A stretch of 64,000 bases of DNA from Lepeophtheirus salmonis (Eukaryota > Arthropoda > Copepoda > Siphonostomatoida > Caligidae): positions 69,103,702-69,167,701 of the forward strand of contig NC_052135.2 of assembly GCF_016086655.4 (NCBI RefSeq), given 5' to 3'. Below the pieces are notes generated by a model. The model made no database searches, had not been told where the DNA came from, and was given only the letters and a program-made list of their open reading frames with translations. This document shows, in pieces, positions 23,600 to 35,282 of this stretch (position 1 is the first letter of the stretch; every line of letters starts with the position of its first letter). A program made the position numbers and the translations under genes.

Positions 23600-26500
23600 A
23601 CCTTTTCGAATTTCAAAGTGATAGTCAAAATCAAACTTATTTGCGCATATTTGTCGATATTACATATTTATATGTCAGCGTCATAAATATTAATATATTT
23701 TTCCATTTGAATCAATTGGATTTAAATCAAACTAATACTAAGGGGCCTAATTACTTTAACTATAATAAGTTTTTTTTAATATAATAAATCATGAGGATCA
23801 GAAGAAGTCTAATCTCCTGGGTCTACCACAAACTCTGTTAATGGGCACTTCCTGAATTAATGAACTAAGTAATCATCTAGGATGACAACAGAAAGAAAGA
23901 ATCCAAATAGGTCAGCCTACTGATACAATTTGATACATCAATACACAAGTTAAATCATAAGCAAAGATGTTACCCATCTTGAGATAACTATAATTATTAT
24001 TTACATTATTCAGACTATAGAGCGTTTTCATGTGACATCAGGATGGTTGATAATTATTCAACTTATCTCGCCCCTAATCGATCAAAATCAAAGCACAGTA
24101 CACATTTAGAAATTTCATCAGGATTTTCAGTACATATTACTTTGACATAATTCAAATACCACTGTTTGGCATAAAGTAGAATTCAATCAAGATGTTAAGT
24201 CTCTTGATTTTTAAAGCCATTTGATGGAGTTCAATCAAGATTTGTAGGAAATTTGTCCATTTTATGTAGTAAAAATATAAACTTTGAGCTGCTAAGATGA
24301 CATCTCCTTCAATTACGAAGCAATTTATGACGTCAATGAAAACTTTTATGCACATTTTTCCTTGTATATATAATTAAATAACACATAATTAAATCATAAT
24401 ATATAATATAATATGTTAGTTAAAGTATAGAGTGCTTCACTGGCATCCTAAATTGCATCATAATGGAAGGAGACGCCATCTTGGGGTCTCCAAGTTGATA
24501 TCTTTACGAAATTCAAATAAAGCTTAACGAAATCTATATACTTAACACTGCTATTTAATGCTAATGGATGACAATGATACAAACTGATATTTGAATTAAA
24601 TAAAAGTAATATTTGGAATATTTTCTCGTCCTCAGAAAATAAAAGATACTTTAAAGAGTACTTTATATCCAGGGAAAAATTAACTTTCGAATCCAAATCA
24701 AGTCAAGAGTGGTGATCATGTTCAAGTCGTGACTTCTATTTATTACTACGTACTCCCAATTATAGATAAAATTAATCCATTAAACGAAATTAGTTTTGTT
24801 TTAGTCATTTGCAAAACATTTCATATTTACGATATAAAACTCTGGAATATAATAAATGGATTCAAACACAAATATATGTACAATCAATAATGGATGTTGG
24901 AGATTTAAAGGCTATCATGATGATCCCGATCTTTTGCAATAAGACTTTCAACTACTTAAATATACTTTAAACAGTTTTAAAATGAATTTGAAGACATAAT
25001 CAGAGTAATAACTTTCTAAACTTCAAAATAATTTATGTCTTAAATGGTGCAAGAAAGACTAAACAGATTTGCTCAAATCTCACATTTTGCACTTCCCATA
25101 TTCATTCTAGATTGTATTTCATCAAAACTAGATACAATATTCTCAATTAGTAGAATCGGTAATTTTGTTCCTGATATGTGACTGTAATGGGCACGAAGGT
25201 ATTTTGAAAAATTTCCGAACTAACAATGATTCCAGACATTTTAAATTTATTTTCACTTCAGTCTCCTTGAAATACTTCACTTCCAACAATGATTCCACTC
25301 TTTATCCCAATGATTCTCAGTCGGAGTTTCTTGAAGCCCTTGTACTACGTGTGAGATTACATAATAAATAAAACATTTGATTCCCCATATTTTATATGCC
25401 ATAAGATGCAATATGACTCTGCACTAATGAAAAGGTTGGGAATGACTGCTTTAAGTTTAACCCATCGAAATAAACGAGAATTTGTATATGCCTTACGGTG
25501 GGCTTCTACATCTATCTTACGTACAGTGGCGTTGCTAACCCTTTTTTTTAAACTATACGTACAAGGTTATAATAAATAAACAATAAATATTTCTATTAAC
25601 CTTGCATATGTAGATGTATACAATTTAACCTATTTATGTCAGTAATTATAATACGGAGCTCATAATTTCTGGGGCTCAGACAAAATTTGGGAAAAACATT
25701 TTCACTCCCACATAAAGAAACAATGTAATTCTTAGAACTCCTTCATTTTGAAAGGGATTATTGTTGAGTTTTGAGGATTATCATATGAAAAGTTCTTAGA
25801 AAAGTATTATCATAAATTGTCCGTTCCAAAATTATGCACGTTATTAACGTTTAATAACACGTAGGATAAATGTGGAAACTCCCCCCTTCTACAGTGGAGG
25901 AACAATACTCATTCCTGAAGGGGTATAGAATATAAAAACCCAATATTTTATCTGAAATAGTGAATTGTTTGCATTATTGGAGGTGCCTTTTATTCCAAGG
26001 GCCCTGAAATAGGCAGCATTGTTGATAAATGTGTGGATAGTATCTTCATTTGACGAAAATATCGATCTTCCAGGCGCAATTTTTACCTTTAGGAATTATA
26101 AAAAAGTTATTAGAAGATATATAATTATTAATCATAATAAAAATTCAGATAGCCATACTATAGTTATTGGGTTTCGGGCTATAACAACTTCTAATTTGTG
26201 GGACAACACATTGATTTGGTTAAAGATATAGATTTACAAATAAAACGTTTTGTTGTCATTTCTGCATCCAGTTTGTCAAGATATTATACGTAGATAGTCC
26301 CTCCAATGCTTATGAAATTATAATTAATGTAGACAACTCAAAAAACTATGACTAACAAAAAATCTACGTACTCGTGTGTCGTTGTAATACGATACACATG
26401 TAAAGAAATGGTGATTTTGTTTCTGTAAAACGCGGGAGATCTGAAGAAAATAAATGCTATATTAAAATATAATAAAAAAAAATATTTGTAGCGTGAATTT

Positions 26501-27540
26501 TTACTGTGATTTGACTTATTAATTTACGTATACCTAATATTGATTTATGATAAAACCATGCAATTTCATAGCTCTAACAGCTCTTGGTGGATTGAGCGTG
26601 TCACATTTTGACAATGAATCATTTTACTATTTAAAGATAATATGATGAAAATGACACGTTATACATTTATATGGAAAGTAACTCTATGATCTCAATTTTG
26701 AGTATTAATCAGAGTTAGGAAAAGTCCTTACTCTGGAATTCAAGTCCTTGATTAATTTAATCGAGCACGACTAGAGCCCTTGAATATTTTTGTCAAGTCC
26801 ATGCCCCCACCTCTAATATTAATTTACTATATTAGTAACAGTTTTTTTTTGCTTTACAATATAAAATCTTTAATAAGTGAAGACTCACTCCACAATTACA
26901 GATTTTGAACACAATTTAATCATAAAAAAACAATAGCTGATATTGGAGCCATGGTTTATCAAGTATTTTAGGCTTATTTTATCATGAATATGAAGTCAAA
27001 CATGTAGATAAATATATTAATATGAGGTATTTGGACTAATTTATATGAATCCTTGGGCAAGGTATACTTTAAGTCCTTGAATTAATACTCAAACGGATAT
27101 CGAAGGTAATATTATTATCCTTAAAAAGGATCAGTATTCAAGGCTTTTGTGATAAAAATGACAAAATGACTGTAATACTGGATACAAAATACTTAATGAA
27201 TGAAAACCTACTTTTTTCTATAAGGATGCATAAAATATATGTTAAATGATTATATTAGGGCTTTTCTGAGTTATCCACGTGTTTTATGGCTCGATTTGTG
27301 TTTAGAAAAAAGGTAGCATCTCTATTGTAGATGGCGACAAACTTTGGGCAGAACCGGAAATGATCATATCAAACTGCGCAATTGTATAAATTAATGGAAC
27401 AAAACGTGATAAAATGTAGTAGTGCTAAAGTTTATATAGGAAAATAAATGAGAAATTTAATTAAAAAGGGGTGAGAATGAGAAATTGTAGTCAAAAATAC
27501 TAAAAAACTGTGAAAAAACGAGGAAAAGAAAAGAGGGGAA
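23600..27540. other. Gene-poor AT-rich intergenic
   Basis: Nearly 4 kb without a recognisable gene. Small frames at 24152-24355, 24448-24696, 25165-25371 and 26019-26231 have no known motif or splice context. A block with AAGTCCTT words around 26720-26810 may be a decayed hAT-like terminus. The region contains only simple sequence and unassigned repeats as far as can be seen. Confidence 0.5.
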
Positions 27541-27570
27541 GAAGAAGGAAGCGGGCTGTTGGGCAGAGCG

Positions 27571-27580
27571 TATATAAAAA
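27571..27580 (+). promoter_or_regulatory. TATA box of the PABP gene
   Basis: TATATAAAAA stands about 30 bases upstream of a pyrimidine-rich start region (CCCATTTCCTTTCACCTCC, 27592-27610), the expected spacing. In other animals PABP mRNA has a 5' TOP tract; a start at the CCTTTC run near 27600 would fit but is inferred. Confidence 0.65.
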
Positions 27581-27640
27581 GAGGAGTCACATCCCATTTC
27601 CTTTCACCTCCTTCTGTCGCGTTGCTCAGTGAACGTCTCT

Positions 27641-27707
27641 CTAAAAAACCAAAAAAAACCAAAAAAATACAAAAACTTATAAAATTCATAAAAAAAAAAA
27701 TTAGAAA
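27641..27707 (+). promoter_or_regulatory. Oligo(A) tracts in PABP 5' UTR (putative autoregulatory element)
   Basis: A series of A runs separated by CC, TAC, CTT and TTC (for example CCAAAAAAAACC, and an 11-A run at 27690) lies in the leader between the inferred start and the ATG at 27792. Vertebrate PABP mRNAs carry an A-rich leader that binds PABP and represses its own translation; position and composition here match that arrangement. Function is inferred. Confidence 0.6.
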
Positions 27708-27791
27708 AGGTTTATTTTCTATCCCCTTGTTTCTTTCGTCCCCTCGTATTTCCATCAACTTAACTGAGATCCTCATCATCCGACACTCATA

Positions 27792-30508
27792 ATGCAAGCA
27801 GCAGCCCCAAGTGGACCATCTAGCCAGACAGGAAATGGAGCAGCTCCTCAGGGAGCCAGCGCTGTGTCCCAATCCGCTCAGCAGACCAACTATCCCATGG
27901 CCTCCTTATATGTTGGAGACTTGGCCTCTGATGTGAGCGAGGCGATGCTGTTTGAAAAGGTAAGGTGCTGCCCCTTGGCGGAACCCATTTCTAGTTTGCT
28001 GTTTCTCGCTTAACTGAAGGAAAGATTTTGTCTCGTTTAGTTTTCATCAGCGGGCCCCGTGCTCTCGATCCGAGTCTGCAGGGACATGGTGACGAGAAGG
28101 TCTCTGGGATACGCATACGTCAACTTTCAACAGCCAGCAGATGCTGAGCGAGCCCTGGATACTATGAACTTCGACGTTCTCAAGGGCCGCCCTATTCGTA
28201 TCATGTGGAGTCAAAGAGATCCCAGTCTTCGACGTTCTGGTGTAGGCAATGTCTTCATCAAGAACCTGGATAAAAGCATTGATAACAAGGCCATGTACGA
28301 CACATTCTCCGCTTTTGGAAACATTCTCTCCTGCAAAGTGGCTCAAGATCCCACGGGAGACTCCAAGGGATACGGATTCGTACACTTTGAAACGGAAGAA
28401 GCTGCCACACAGTCCATTGCTAAGGTTAATGGTATGTTACTCAACGGAAAAAAAGTGTTTGTGGGTCGTTTCATTCCTCGCAAGGAACGTGAAGTGGAAC
28501 TTGGAGAAAAGGCCAAAAAGTTTACCAATGTTTATATCAAGAATATCTCAGAAGATGTGAATGAAGAAGTTCTCCGTGAACTCTTCTCCAAATATGGCAA
28601 AATTTCCTCTCTTACGGTAATATTTTATTTATTATTGACTTGGGCTATATGTATGTATGCCTTTGTCTCATCTTGTGACTTGGTGCACTCGCTCATAATC
28701 TTACTTGTCGTCTTTGTTCATTTTTGAGTGCATTGACATTGGTTCTTACCTTTGTTCTTCTCTCGAGTTGCCATTGCTGCGCCTTTTATGGCAACGCCTA
28801 TTGCGACGACCTTGATAAGAGAGAAGGCGCAAGTGTTTTTTTTGTGGCATGATAAAATTACTTCTTCAACTCGCACTTCAAATGAATTCACTGCTCTTTG
28901 AGCAGTCCTCTTCTATCCATATATAAGAAGTTAGCTGATATGATGATTAAAACTTATCCGTGTTTCACCTGAAAATACTTGATTAAACTTTATTCTGAAT
29001 CATGCTGCTTCTATATACTAGTGCCCGTGCCTCATATATAAAAAAAAAAGATGAAATAACTTACAATCAATACAATGAACCTCATTTATCTTTAGATTAT
29101 GAAAGGAGAAGATGGAAAGAGTAAGGGATTTGGATTTGTTTCTTTCGAGACTCCTGAAGCAGCAGAGTCAGCCTGTGATTGTCTTAATGGCACCGAATTT
29201 CACACAAAAACTATTTACGTTGGAAGAGCTCAAAAGAAGGCTGAACGTCAAATGGAGTTGAAAAAGAAATTTGAGCAGATGAAGATCGAAAGAATGAGCA
29301 GATTCCAAGGTGTCAATCTATACGTCAAGAACTTAGACGATTCAATTGATGATGAGAAGCTCAGACAAGAGTTTTCATTGTATGGAACTATCACCTCTGC
29401 CAAAGTCATGACGGAAGAAGGAAGTGGAAGAAGTAAAGGGTTCGGATTTGTCTGTTTTTCCTCTGCTGATGAAGCAACCAAAGCTGTAACTGAAATGAAT
29501 GGAAGAATCATAGTGGCCAAACCGTTATATGTTGCTCTAGCCCAGAGAAAAGAAGAACGGAAAGCTCAATTGGCATCTCAGTATATTCACAGAGTTACTG
29601 GAATGAGAATGCCTCCTATGGGACCGGTAAGTGAAATTTTGTTGTTATACATACGGTTAGTAGATATGATGATCAAAACTTTATCCGTGTTTCACCTGAA
29701 ATTACTTGATTAAACTTTAATCTGAATCATGTAGTTTCGGATTAGTATGCAATTTTTAAGTTCGTTGTGTTACAATTGTTTCCTTTACTTATAGATGAGT
29801 TTCCCTCAACAAGGAGGATTCTTCATGCCCGCGATGGCAGCACAACCACAAAGATTCTTTAGTCCTGGACAAACGCCTATTAGAGGAGCAGGTCAACCAC
29901 GTTGGCCTCAACAACCCAGAGGAGTTCCTGGACAAGCCGGTGTCGTACAACATCAATACCGTTCTGCTCGTCCAGGAGGTGCTCCGAGAATGCAACATGG
30001 TGTCCAAAGACCAATGGGTGGACAACAAATGATTCCCATGATAACTACAAGACCTGGAATGGCTCCTGGCAATGCAGTAGCAGCAGCCGCCGCTGCCGTT
30101 CAACAAATGCCAGCTGCAGGATCGACAGCTCGCCCTCAAGGCTTCAAATATGCTTCTAATGTTAGAAATTCCCCACAAGTTGCACCTGTTGCACAACCTA
30201 TGCCAATTCAGCATCAACAACAAGAACAAGCTGTGCTCATCCAAGGTCAAGAGCCCCTTACAGTAAATATGTTAACAACGGCAACCCTTGAAGAGCAAAA
30301 GCAAATGCTTGGTGAAAGATTATACCCCTTGATCATGAGAATTTACCCAGATCTTGTCGGTAAAATTACTGGAATGTTGCTTGAAATGGATAATTCTGAA
30401 CTTATCCATCTTCTTGAGTGTCAAGAGTCACTCAAGTCAAAGGCTGATGAAGCTATAACTGTTCTTCGTTTACACCAGGCTCAAGAGTCCCAGCCAGAGG
30501 AACCATGA
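27792..30508 (+). CDS. pAbp: Cytoplasmic polyadenylate-binding protein (PABPC1/pAbp)
   Basis: Binds mRNA poly(A) tails, bridges to eIF4G and deadenylases, and promotes translation and mRNA stability in the cytoplasm. Exons 27792-27959, 28041-28616, 29096-29626 and 29795-30508, all phase 0, encode 662 aa (human 636). Four RRMs: LYVGDL/YAYVNF (about 39-115), VFIKNL/GYGFVHF (about 127-200), VYIKNI/GFGFVSF (about 219-295) and LYVKNL/GFGFVCF (about 320-395). A Pro/Gln/Met/Ala-rich linker follows (about 430-560), then a C-terminal MLLE domain with EEQKQMLGERLYPLI and KITGMLLEMDNSELIHLLE (about 580-655). The Met at 27792 begins a low-complexity leader typical of the family. Codon use is GC-richer than the surroundings, as for a highly expressed gene. 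The leader has TATA and A-tract elements, and introns 2 and 3 contain snoRNA-like sequences. Confidence 0.97.
28757..28930 (+). ncRNA. Two-hairpin structured RNA candidate in PABP intron 2 (H/ACA-like)
   Basis: Two successive 70-nt hairpins are visible. In the first, CTTCTCTC (28757) pairs with GAGAGAAG (28819) and an inner GTTGCCAT (28767) with ATGGCAAC (28788). In the second, CTTCTT (28861) pairs with AAGAAG (28925) and an inner ACTGCTC (28890) with GAGCAGT (28900). A 34-nt linker contains ATAAAA, which fits ANANNA. This hairpin-hinge-hairpin layout resembles H/ACA snoRNAs, but no ACA follows the second hairpin, so the class is doubtful. Confidence 0.3.
28933..29006 (+). ncRNA. Box C/D snoRNA candidate in PABP intron 2 (predicted LSU rRNA methylation guide)
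   Basis: Box C ATGATGA is at 28940-28946, D' CTGA at 28969-28972, a C'-like TGATTAA at 28980-28986 and box D CTGA at 28995-28998. The flanks TGAT and ATCA form a short terminal stem. The sequence before D' (ATCCGTGTTTCAC) contains an 11-nt complement of LSU rRNA TGAAACACGGA. By the +5 rule it would guide 2'-O-methylation of the second A in UUGAAACACGG, the site served by snR39/U32/U51-type snoRNAs in yeast and human (knowledge from memory). A near-copy is in the next intron. Confidence 0.75.
29659..29733 (+). ncRNA. Box C/D snoRNA candidate in PABP intron 3 (paralogue)
   Basis: Box C ATGATGA is at 29666-29672, D' CTGA at 29696-29699, a C'-like TGATTAA at 29707-29713 and box D CTGA at 29722-29725. 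It aligns with the intron 2 copy over about 82 bp with few differences, including an identical guide ATCCGTGTTTCAC before D'. The terminal stem (GAT/ATC) is weaker than in the first copy. It is likely a duplicated intronic snoRNA with the same rRNA target. Confidence 0.72.
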
Positions 30509-31200
30509 AATACTAATTTTTAAAAAATCAAAAAAAAATCGAAAAATTTATTATAAAAAATAACCAAAAAAAATAAAAGAAGTTGCTTGTTTCTCTCCCC
30601 CATTTTTTTTGCAAGGAGATTTTAGTAAACATAAAGACAGAATGAGGTGAAAAAAATTATTAAAGTCCAGCATCTTTTTTTTCTTTTCTTTTTACATCAT
30701 TTATATATTAGTTCAAACCTTGAGGTGCGTTTGTTAAAAAACATAAAAAACTATGAAAAAAAAATCGAAAAATCTACTATAAAAATAAATGAAACTTTTT
30801 TTTTATTTACTTTTGTTAAACCTTACTGAAAGAGGTGTATACATATGCATATATCATTATTTGATTTTATTGATATATATATATCCATACATCTTTCGAT
30901 TTTTCGCTCTCTGTACTCCTATTCAAAAACCATCAAAAATATTTTTTAAAAAAATAAGAAAGTATAATGTATATTTTCCTTATATTCGTCTTTTTCGTAT
31001 TGTTGAATTTAGTGAAAATATCATCCATCAAAATATTCAAAAAAATTATAAAACTTATTTTTTCTGTGTGCATCTTGAGTCATATCTTGAATGTTTGATG
31101 TCGCAGAAAAAAGTGAAAAATTTTTTTATAACATGAACACCAAATTAAAAAATTATCAGGAATAAAAAAATAAACACAATCTAAAATTTATATGTATCCC
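30509..31200 (+). other. PABP 3' UTR, A/T-rich
   Basis: Long A-rich and T-rich stretches follow the stop codon (for example 30530-30580, 30740-30785). AATAAA-type signals are present at about 31160-31172 (GGAATAAAAAAATAAAC). The short frames here are low-complexity and not supported as genes. Confidence 0.5.
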
Positions 31201-31541
31201 GTCTTTTTATTGGTTTATTATGATAAAATTTATGATGAGCCGTGCTAATTTATTTCTGGAATGATGACTAGGTTCAATTCGCGGCCTACCAACACACAGA
31301 CCTTCGTTGTTGGGTGCAATTATATCACTTATCCTTTTTCTTCATTATAGTGCTACCTGAAATGGTAAGATGGAAAAGAAGAGTTAATTGATATGAACGA
31401 ACATGTTCATGTAACATAGGCGATCGCCTTATTAGAATTTTGATCTATAATACTAATGTGAGAAGGCACTGACTGACCATTCGAACTTCAATTTTATTTT
31501 TACCTCTAAATCTGTAAAATAAAAATACGCATGTTATTTCG
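31201..31541. other. Short intergenic gap between convergent genes
   Basis: Separates the 3' end of PABP (plus) from the 3' end of the C2CD2-like gene (minus). It includes a GGTTCAATTC word at about 31271 that resembles a Pol III B box without a partner A box, and ATGATGA at 31261 without a box D. No gene was called. Confidence 0.4.
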
Positions 31542-34500
31542 TTAAATGTAAGTAGGAATTAATAATACGTACAGTTCCATCGAGGGGAATGTTGACTTAA
31601 TACATATTTCTTCAGCTTTTTCATGACAACGCTTATGACAAATCTTTCCACAGTCCCGACAAACATATCCTTGCTTTCCTAGTCTCATTATTATCCTTTT
31701 TTTACAGACGGAACAAATTGTACCCCTAAAAATAATATGGTTTTTCTCAAACATTATGAAGACATGATATGTACATGTTATTGAATACCCTTTAATATGC
31801 TTAGCGATAAATAAATGGTTGTTGAAAACGTGAATTTTAGAGCCTTGTCTTTTACCAAGCCGAGTTCCTCCCTTTTTGTGAGGGATAAGGTAATGTCTCA
31901 AAAGACCATATTCCCTAGTCTCGAAAATTAAAAGGGACCTCCCACCTTTTTTAATAGCGTTTCCATTACTTCCAGTTGCAAATGAAGCTGCACTAATGCC
32001 CGAAACGTCACTCATAGATGATCCATCGCCTTCTCCAGGAAGTAAGAGGTAGGACGCACCTAAAAAGAGGATAACAATATAATGTTGGAATCAATTAAAT
32101 GTATATTTAAAATATTTAGTTAAAAAAACGAACCAGAGTCCCAAGATTCCCAACTTAGTGATCGTGGTCCTTTCCAAACCGATTTCAGTTCTAGACTAAA
32201 TTCACTATCACTATGACTCGAATAGCCATTATCACTGCTATTATTCCCATGCTTGTACCTTAGATCAAATTTTGAATTGGTAACATCACGATTCAATGAT
32301 TTTAATGACTGAGATGAAGATGATATGAGTATTTTCTTCCCTAAACGTGATGGACTTGAATATAATCTTCCCCTTGGTCTAAAATTAGAATATTAAATAA
32401 TAATAAAAAATGAAAAGAGCACTTTACATAATAAATCAAGTACCTTGGGGAGTACACATCGAGAGAGTATAAACTAGGTCCTGAGATAATACGTTTAAGG
32501 GATGAAATGAAATTTTCCTTGGATTTTTTAATTGGACTAGGTATTGTAAAAAGATTGGAGTGGTTGCTCTTTGAAGAACTTGGTTTGACCCTCTTTTTCT
32601 TCTCTGAAACAGGCGATGAAGAAATAGATTCAATAGACAACTCCGTTTCACTAGGAGGCTCTTCGTCATTTTCCTTCTCTGAATATTTAGTTTCTAAATA
32701 ATTAATTGAAGTTAGATAATTATATTTCATAAAAATTAAGAGTCGAAATATTTTTTAAAACACTAACTAGATGCATCTTCTTCAAAACCATTCAAGTTGG
32801 AATTTTGTGGTGAAACTGTAGGTATTTGGCTCGGAATATCAGGGATTTCAGTGACTCTATTTGATGGAAACTGTTGAAGAAAAAATAAAAACATGTTAGA
32901 CGTTGGATGACGAGTGACCAATGTGCTGTACTTTTTGCACTGAAGTTATAAGCATAGTACTTCTAAATGGAATGTTTTTAGCCTCACAGGAAGTAATTCC
33001 AAGTAAATTATATAGAGCAGCATTGACTATCATAGATGCCTTACCTATAAGAATAGGTATTAGTAAATAAAACCATCAATATTTGATGAAAAAGAATGAG
33101 TAATTACTTCCTTCCTCGACGGAATTCGATAAAACTGAGTGGCCTTTTATTTTTATTCGTCGTCGTTGATACGAAGTCTTACATGTAAATTGATACGCGG
33201 CTAAAGTAGTTTCAAGCATTTTATGAACGTAAAATCCCTCTTCTTGAGCATTTTGAATAGACTTTGATAGTGTGGAAGAAGAATTGAAGGAAAGCTATAA
33301 ATAAGTATGTTTATTTTCTCTTTAGAAGTAGATAAAAGTAAAAACTACTTGAACTGAAAGAAAACTTTGATTTGGAGATGATTTTTGAGGATGAAGTAAA
33401 GGTATAACGTGATTTTGACTAGGTATTAAATGAAGATCAGATGTACATATGCTAGAAATGCCAATGACCTCCCCCTCAATCTCCTTTCTAACCTCAATCA
33501 AAAGTTGTTTACTTTTGGATGGGTTGATTGCACTAAAATATAGATATGAGTATATATTAGTTTTTTGATCCATTAATTAATCAACAAACACTTACAAAAT
33601 AAATTGAGAATTCCAAATGAAGTCTGAGTCTGTTGTTTTAAAGGGAGACACATTTGTCAGAAGGATCTGTGGGGAAGGCTCATCTAATTGTAATGATATA
33701 TTGAGGGATTCTGACTCTGATTGACTCTTAGTAAGCTTGAGAACATCTATTGTAAGTAAATCCCTGTTGTTACGGGTAAGCAATGATTTCTGTCTCTGAA
33801 AAGAAATGAAAAAAAATAAAATCTTATCGTCTATCTTCTCGTAAGGCATGGGACTTTAGCTTACGTAGGGACATGTATAGTACACTTCCATTTCTTCTGA
33901 AATATCAATGTGAAGTGGAGTGGATTGAACTATAGTTCCAACGCGATTATGAATGCTTAACTCAATTCCACCATATGGTACTTTGAATGCGTAATGCCAA
34001 AGGCAGCCGTTTATTGATTCAATAGTAAATTTAATACCTTTTATGGTACATGTCTCATGGTTCTCAAAAAGGAAATGTCGTTCAAAATCTTGAGCCTCCG
34101 CATTGATTACCTAAGATCATCATTTATATATCTACATTAATATTTTTAACACTCTTGTGATATGATCTCAATTGAGGTACATTAAAATCATTCATTTTTA
34201 TTCATATTCAAAATATATCTCACCACATTTTGCTCTGGCAACAAATAATCGATAGACAGCTCATTGAAATTTGCAACTACGTTTTCCTTTTCTAAGATCT
34301 TGACATTCTAACAAACGAAGAGATGAAATGAATGTTATATAATGTTTGATTAATTATAATAGTACTTTCAATGAGTTAATTGCATAAACACACATTATCA
34401 TTTAGTTATCGTTTGTTCTACCCATGTAGTTATATTCATATAGCTTAATGGGAGACTTCTTCCCTTCTTTTATTTGTAAGGATTCTTCTATTAAAGTTAC

Positions 34501-35282
34501 AGGGGAAATTATATGCAGGTAAATCTATTATTTTAATTACATATATCTTTTAAATGCTTGAGAGTTCATTTACATACATATACGACGATCCCTTCATAAT
34601 TATTTATGTAACAAATGAAGTAAACTCTTACCAATTGAGTCTGCGATGATATAAGTTCATAGAGAGCCCTGTCCAATCGCTCTCTAAACCCTTGTGATCC
34701 AAATATATTTTTCAAGGATTTATTTAGGCGTGTCAGAGTGGATTCAAAAGACTTTGAGTGTAACCGTAGCTCTGGTTGTTGTGAAGATACATGATGCAAG
34801 GTATGAGGGTGGATTTCGTGACTCTTCTCCCTTTTTATGTCTTCAACCACTTCCTCCTCACACTCATCCTTACAAACAGAACTAGGGAGAGAAGGACTTG
34901 TGTAACTCGAGTTCCCAATGGGATTAATAGTGATGAGATATGAGAGCACAAAAATGGATATGATGAATACAATCCATCCCACAAGGATGAGTTGATTCGA
35001 CGTGAGCAAAAAATTAACAAGTGTTTTGAGATTATCAGATGCATTTGCAAAGGAGGAAATAAAGAAATAAAGGACATTTGTCCTTGATCTTTGGATATCA
35101 TCATTTTCTTCTTCTTCTCCGTCATCTCCAATCCCCTCCGCCTCCTCGTTTTGTTGTAGTTGTCGTTTCGCTATTTTATTATTTCCTTCAAGGTCTGTGA
35201 CAAACGGACTACGTATGGGACCGAATTTGATCCTTTTTCTATCGTCTAACTCTTGCTTGGGGGGGATGGAGTGAGCATATTT
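31542..35282 (-). CDS. C2CD2/TMEM24-like ER-plasma membrane lipid-transfer protein with C-terminal C1 domain (first exon not found)
   Basis: TMEM24/C2CD2 proteins sit in the ER and use an SMP domain to move phosphoinositide at contact sites. Exons: 34632-35282, 34224-34307, 33865-34110, 33596-33795, 33349-33532, 33108-33294, 32932-33044, 32768-32870, 32444-32693, 32134-32378, 31789-32059 and 31542-31725. All phases agree, giving about 905 aa. A basic/acidic lead is followed by a membrane helix (LILVGWIVFIISIFVLSYLI, about 35000-34940). The SMP-like region starts at FGSQGFRERLDRALYEL and runs through the WHYAFKVPYGGIELSI strand. A C2-like domain spans 33350-33795. Ser-rich basic segments precede a C1 finger with ligands H-x12-C-x2-C-x14-C-x2-C-x4-H-x2-C-x7-C at 31620-31830. 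The 5' exon opens from an acceptor (CATAACAG) with a stop behind it, so an upstream exon must supply the Met. An alternative 3' end (donor GTATTA at about 31573, acceptor near 31520) adds only about one codon. Confidence 0.78.

Noticed and set aside
27432..27872. 146-codon minus-strand frame across the PABP promoter and first exon
   Set aside because: Overlaps TATA, leader and coding exon of a certain gene; low-complexity Ser/Phe-rich composition.
29789..30250. 153-codon antisense frame over the last PABP exon
   Set aside because: Shadow of the Gln/Pro/Ala-rich coding strand; Cys/Ser/Arg-rich nonsense composition, no motif.
31255..31300. tRNA/SINE B box (GGTTCAATTC) and a box C-like ATGATGA
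   Set aside because: No A box at proper distance, no acceptor stem, and no CTGA box D within snoRNA range.
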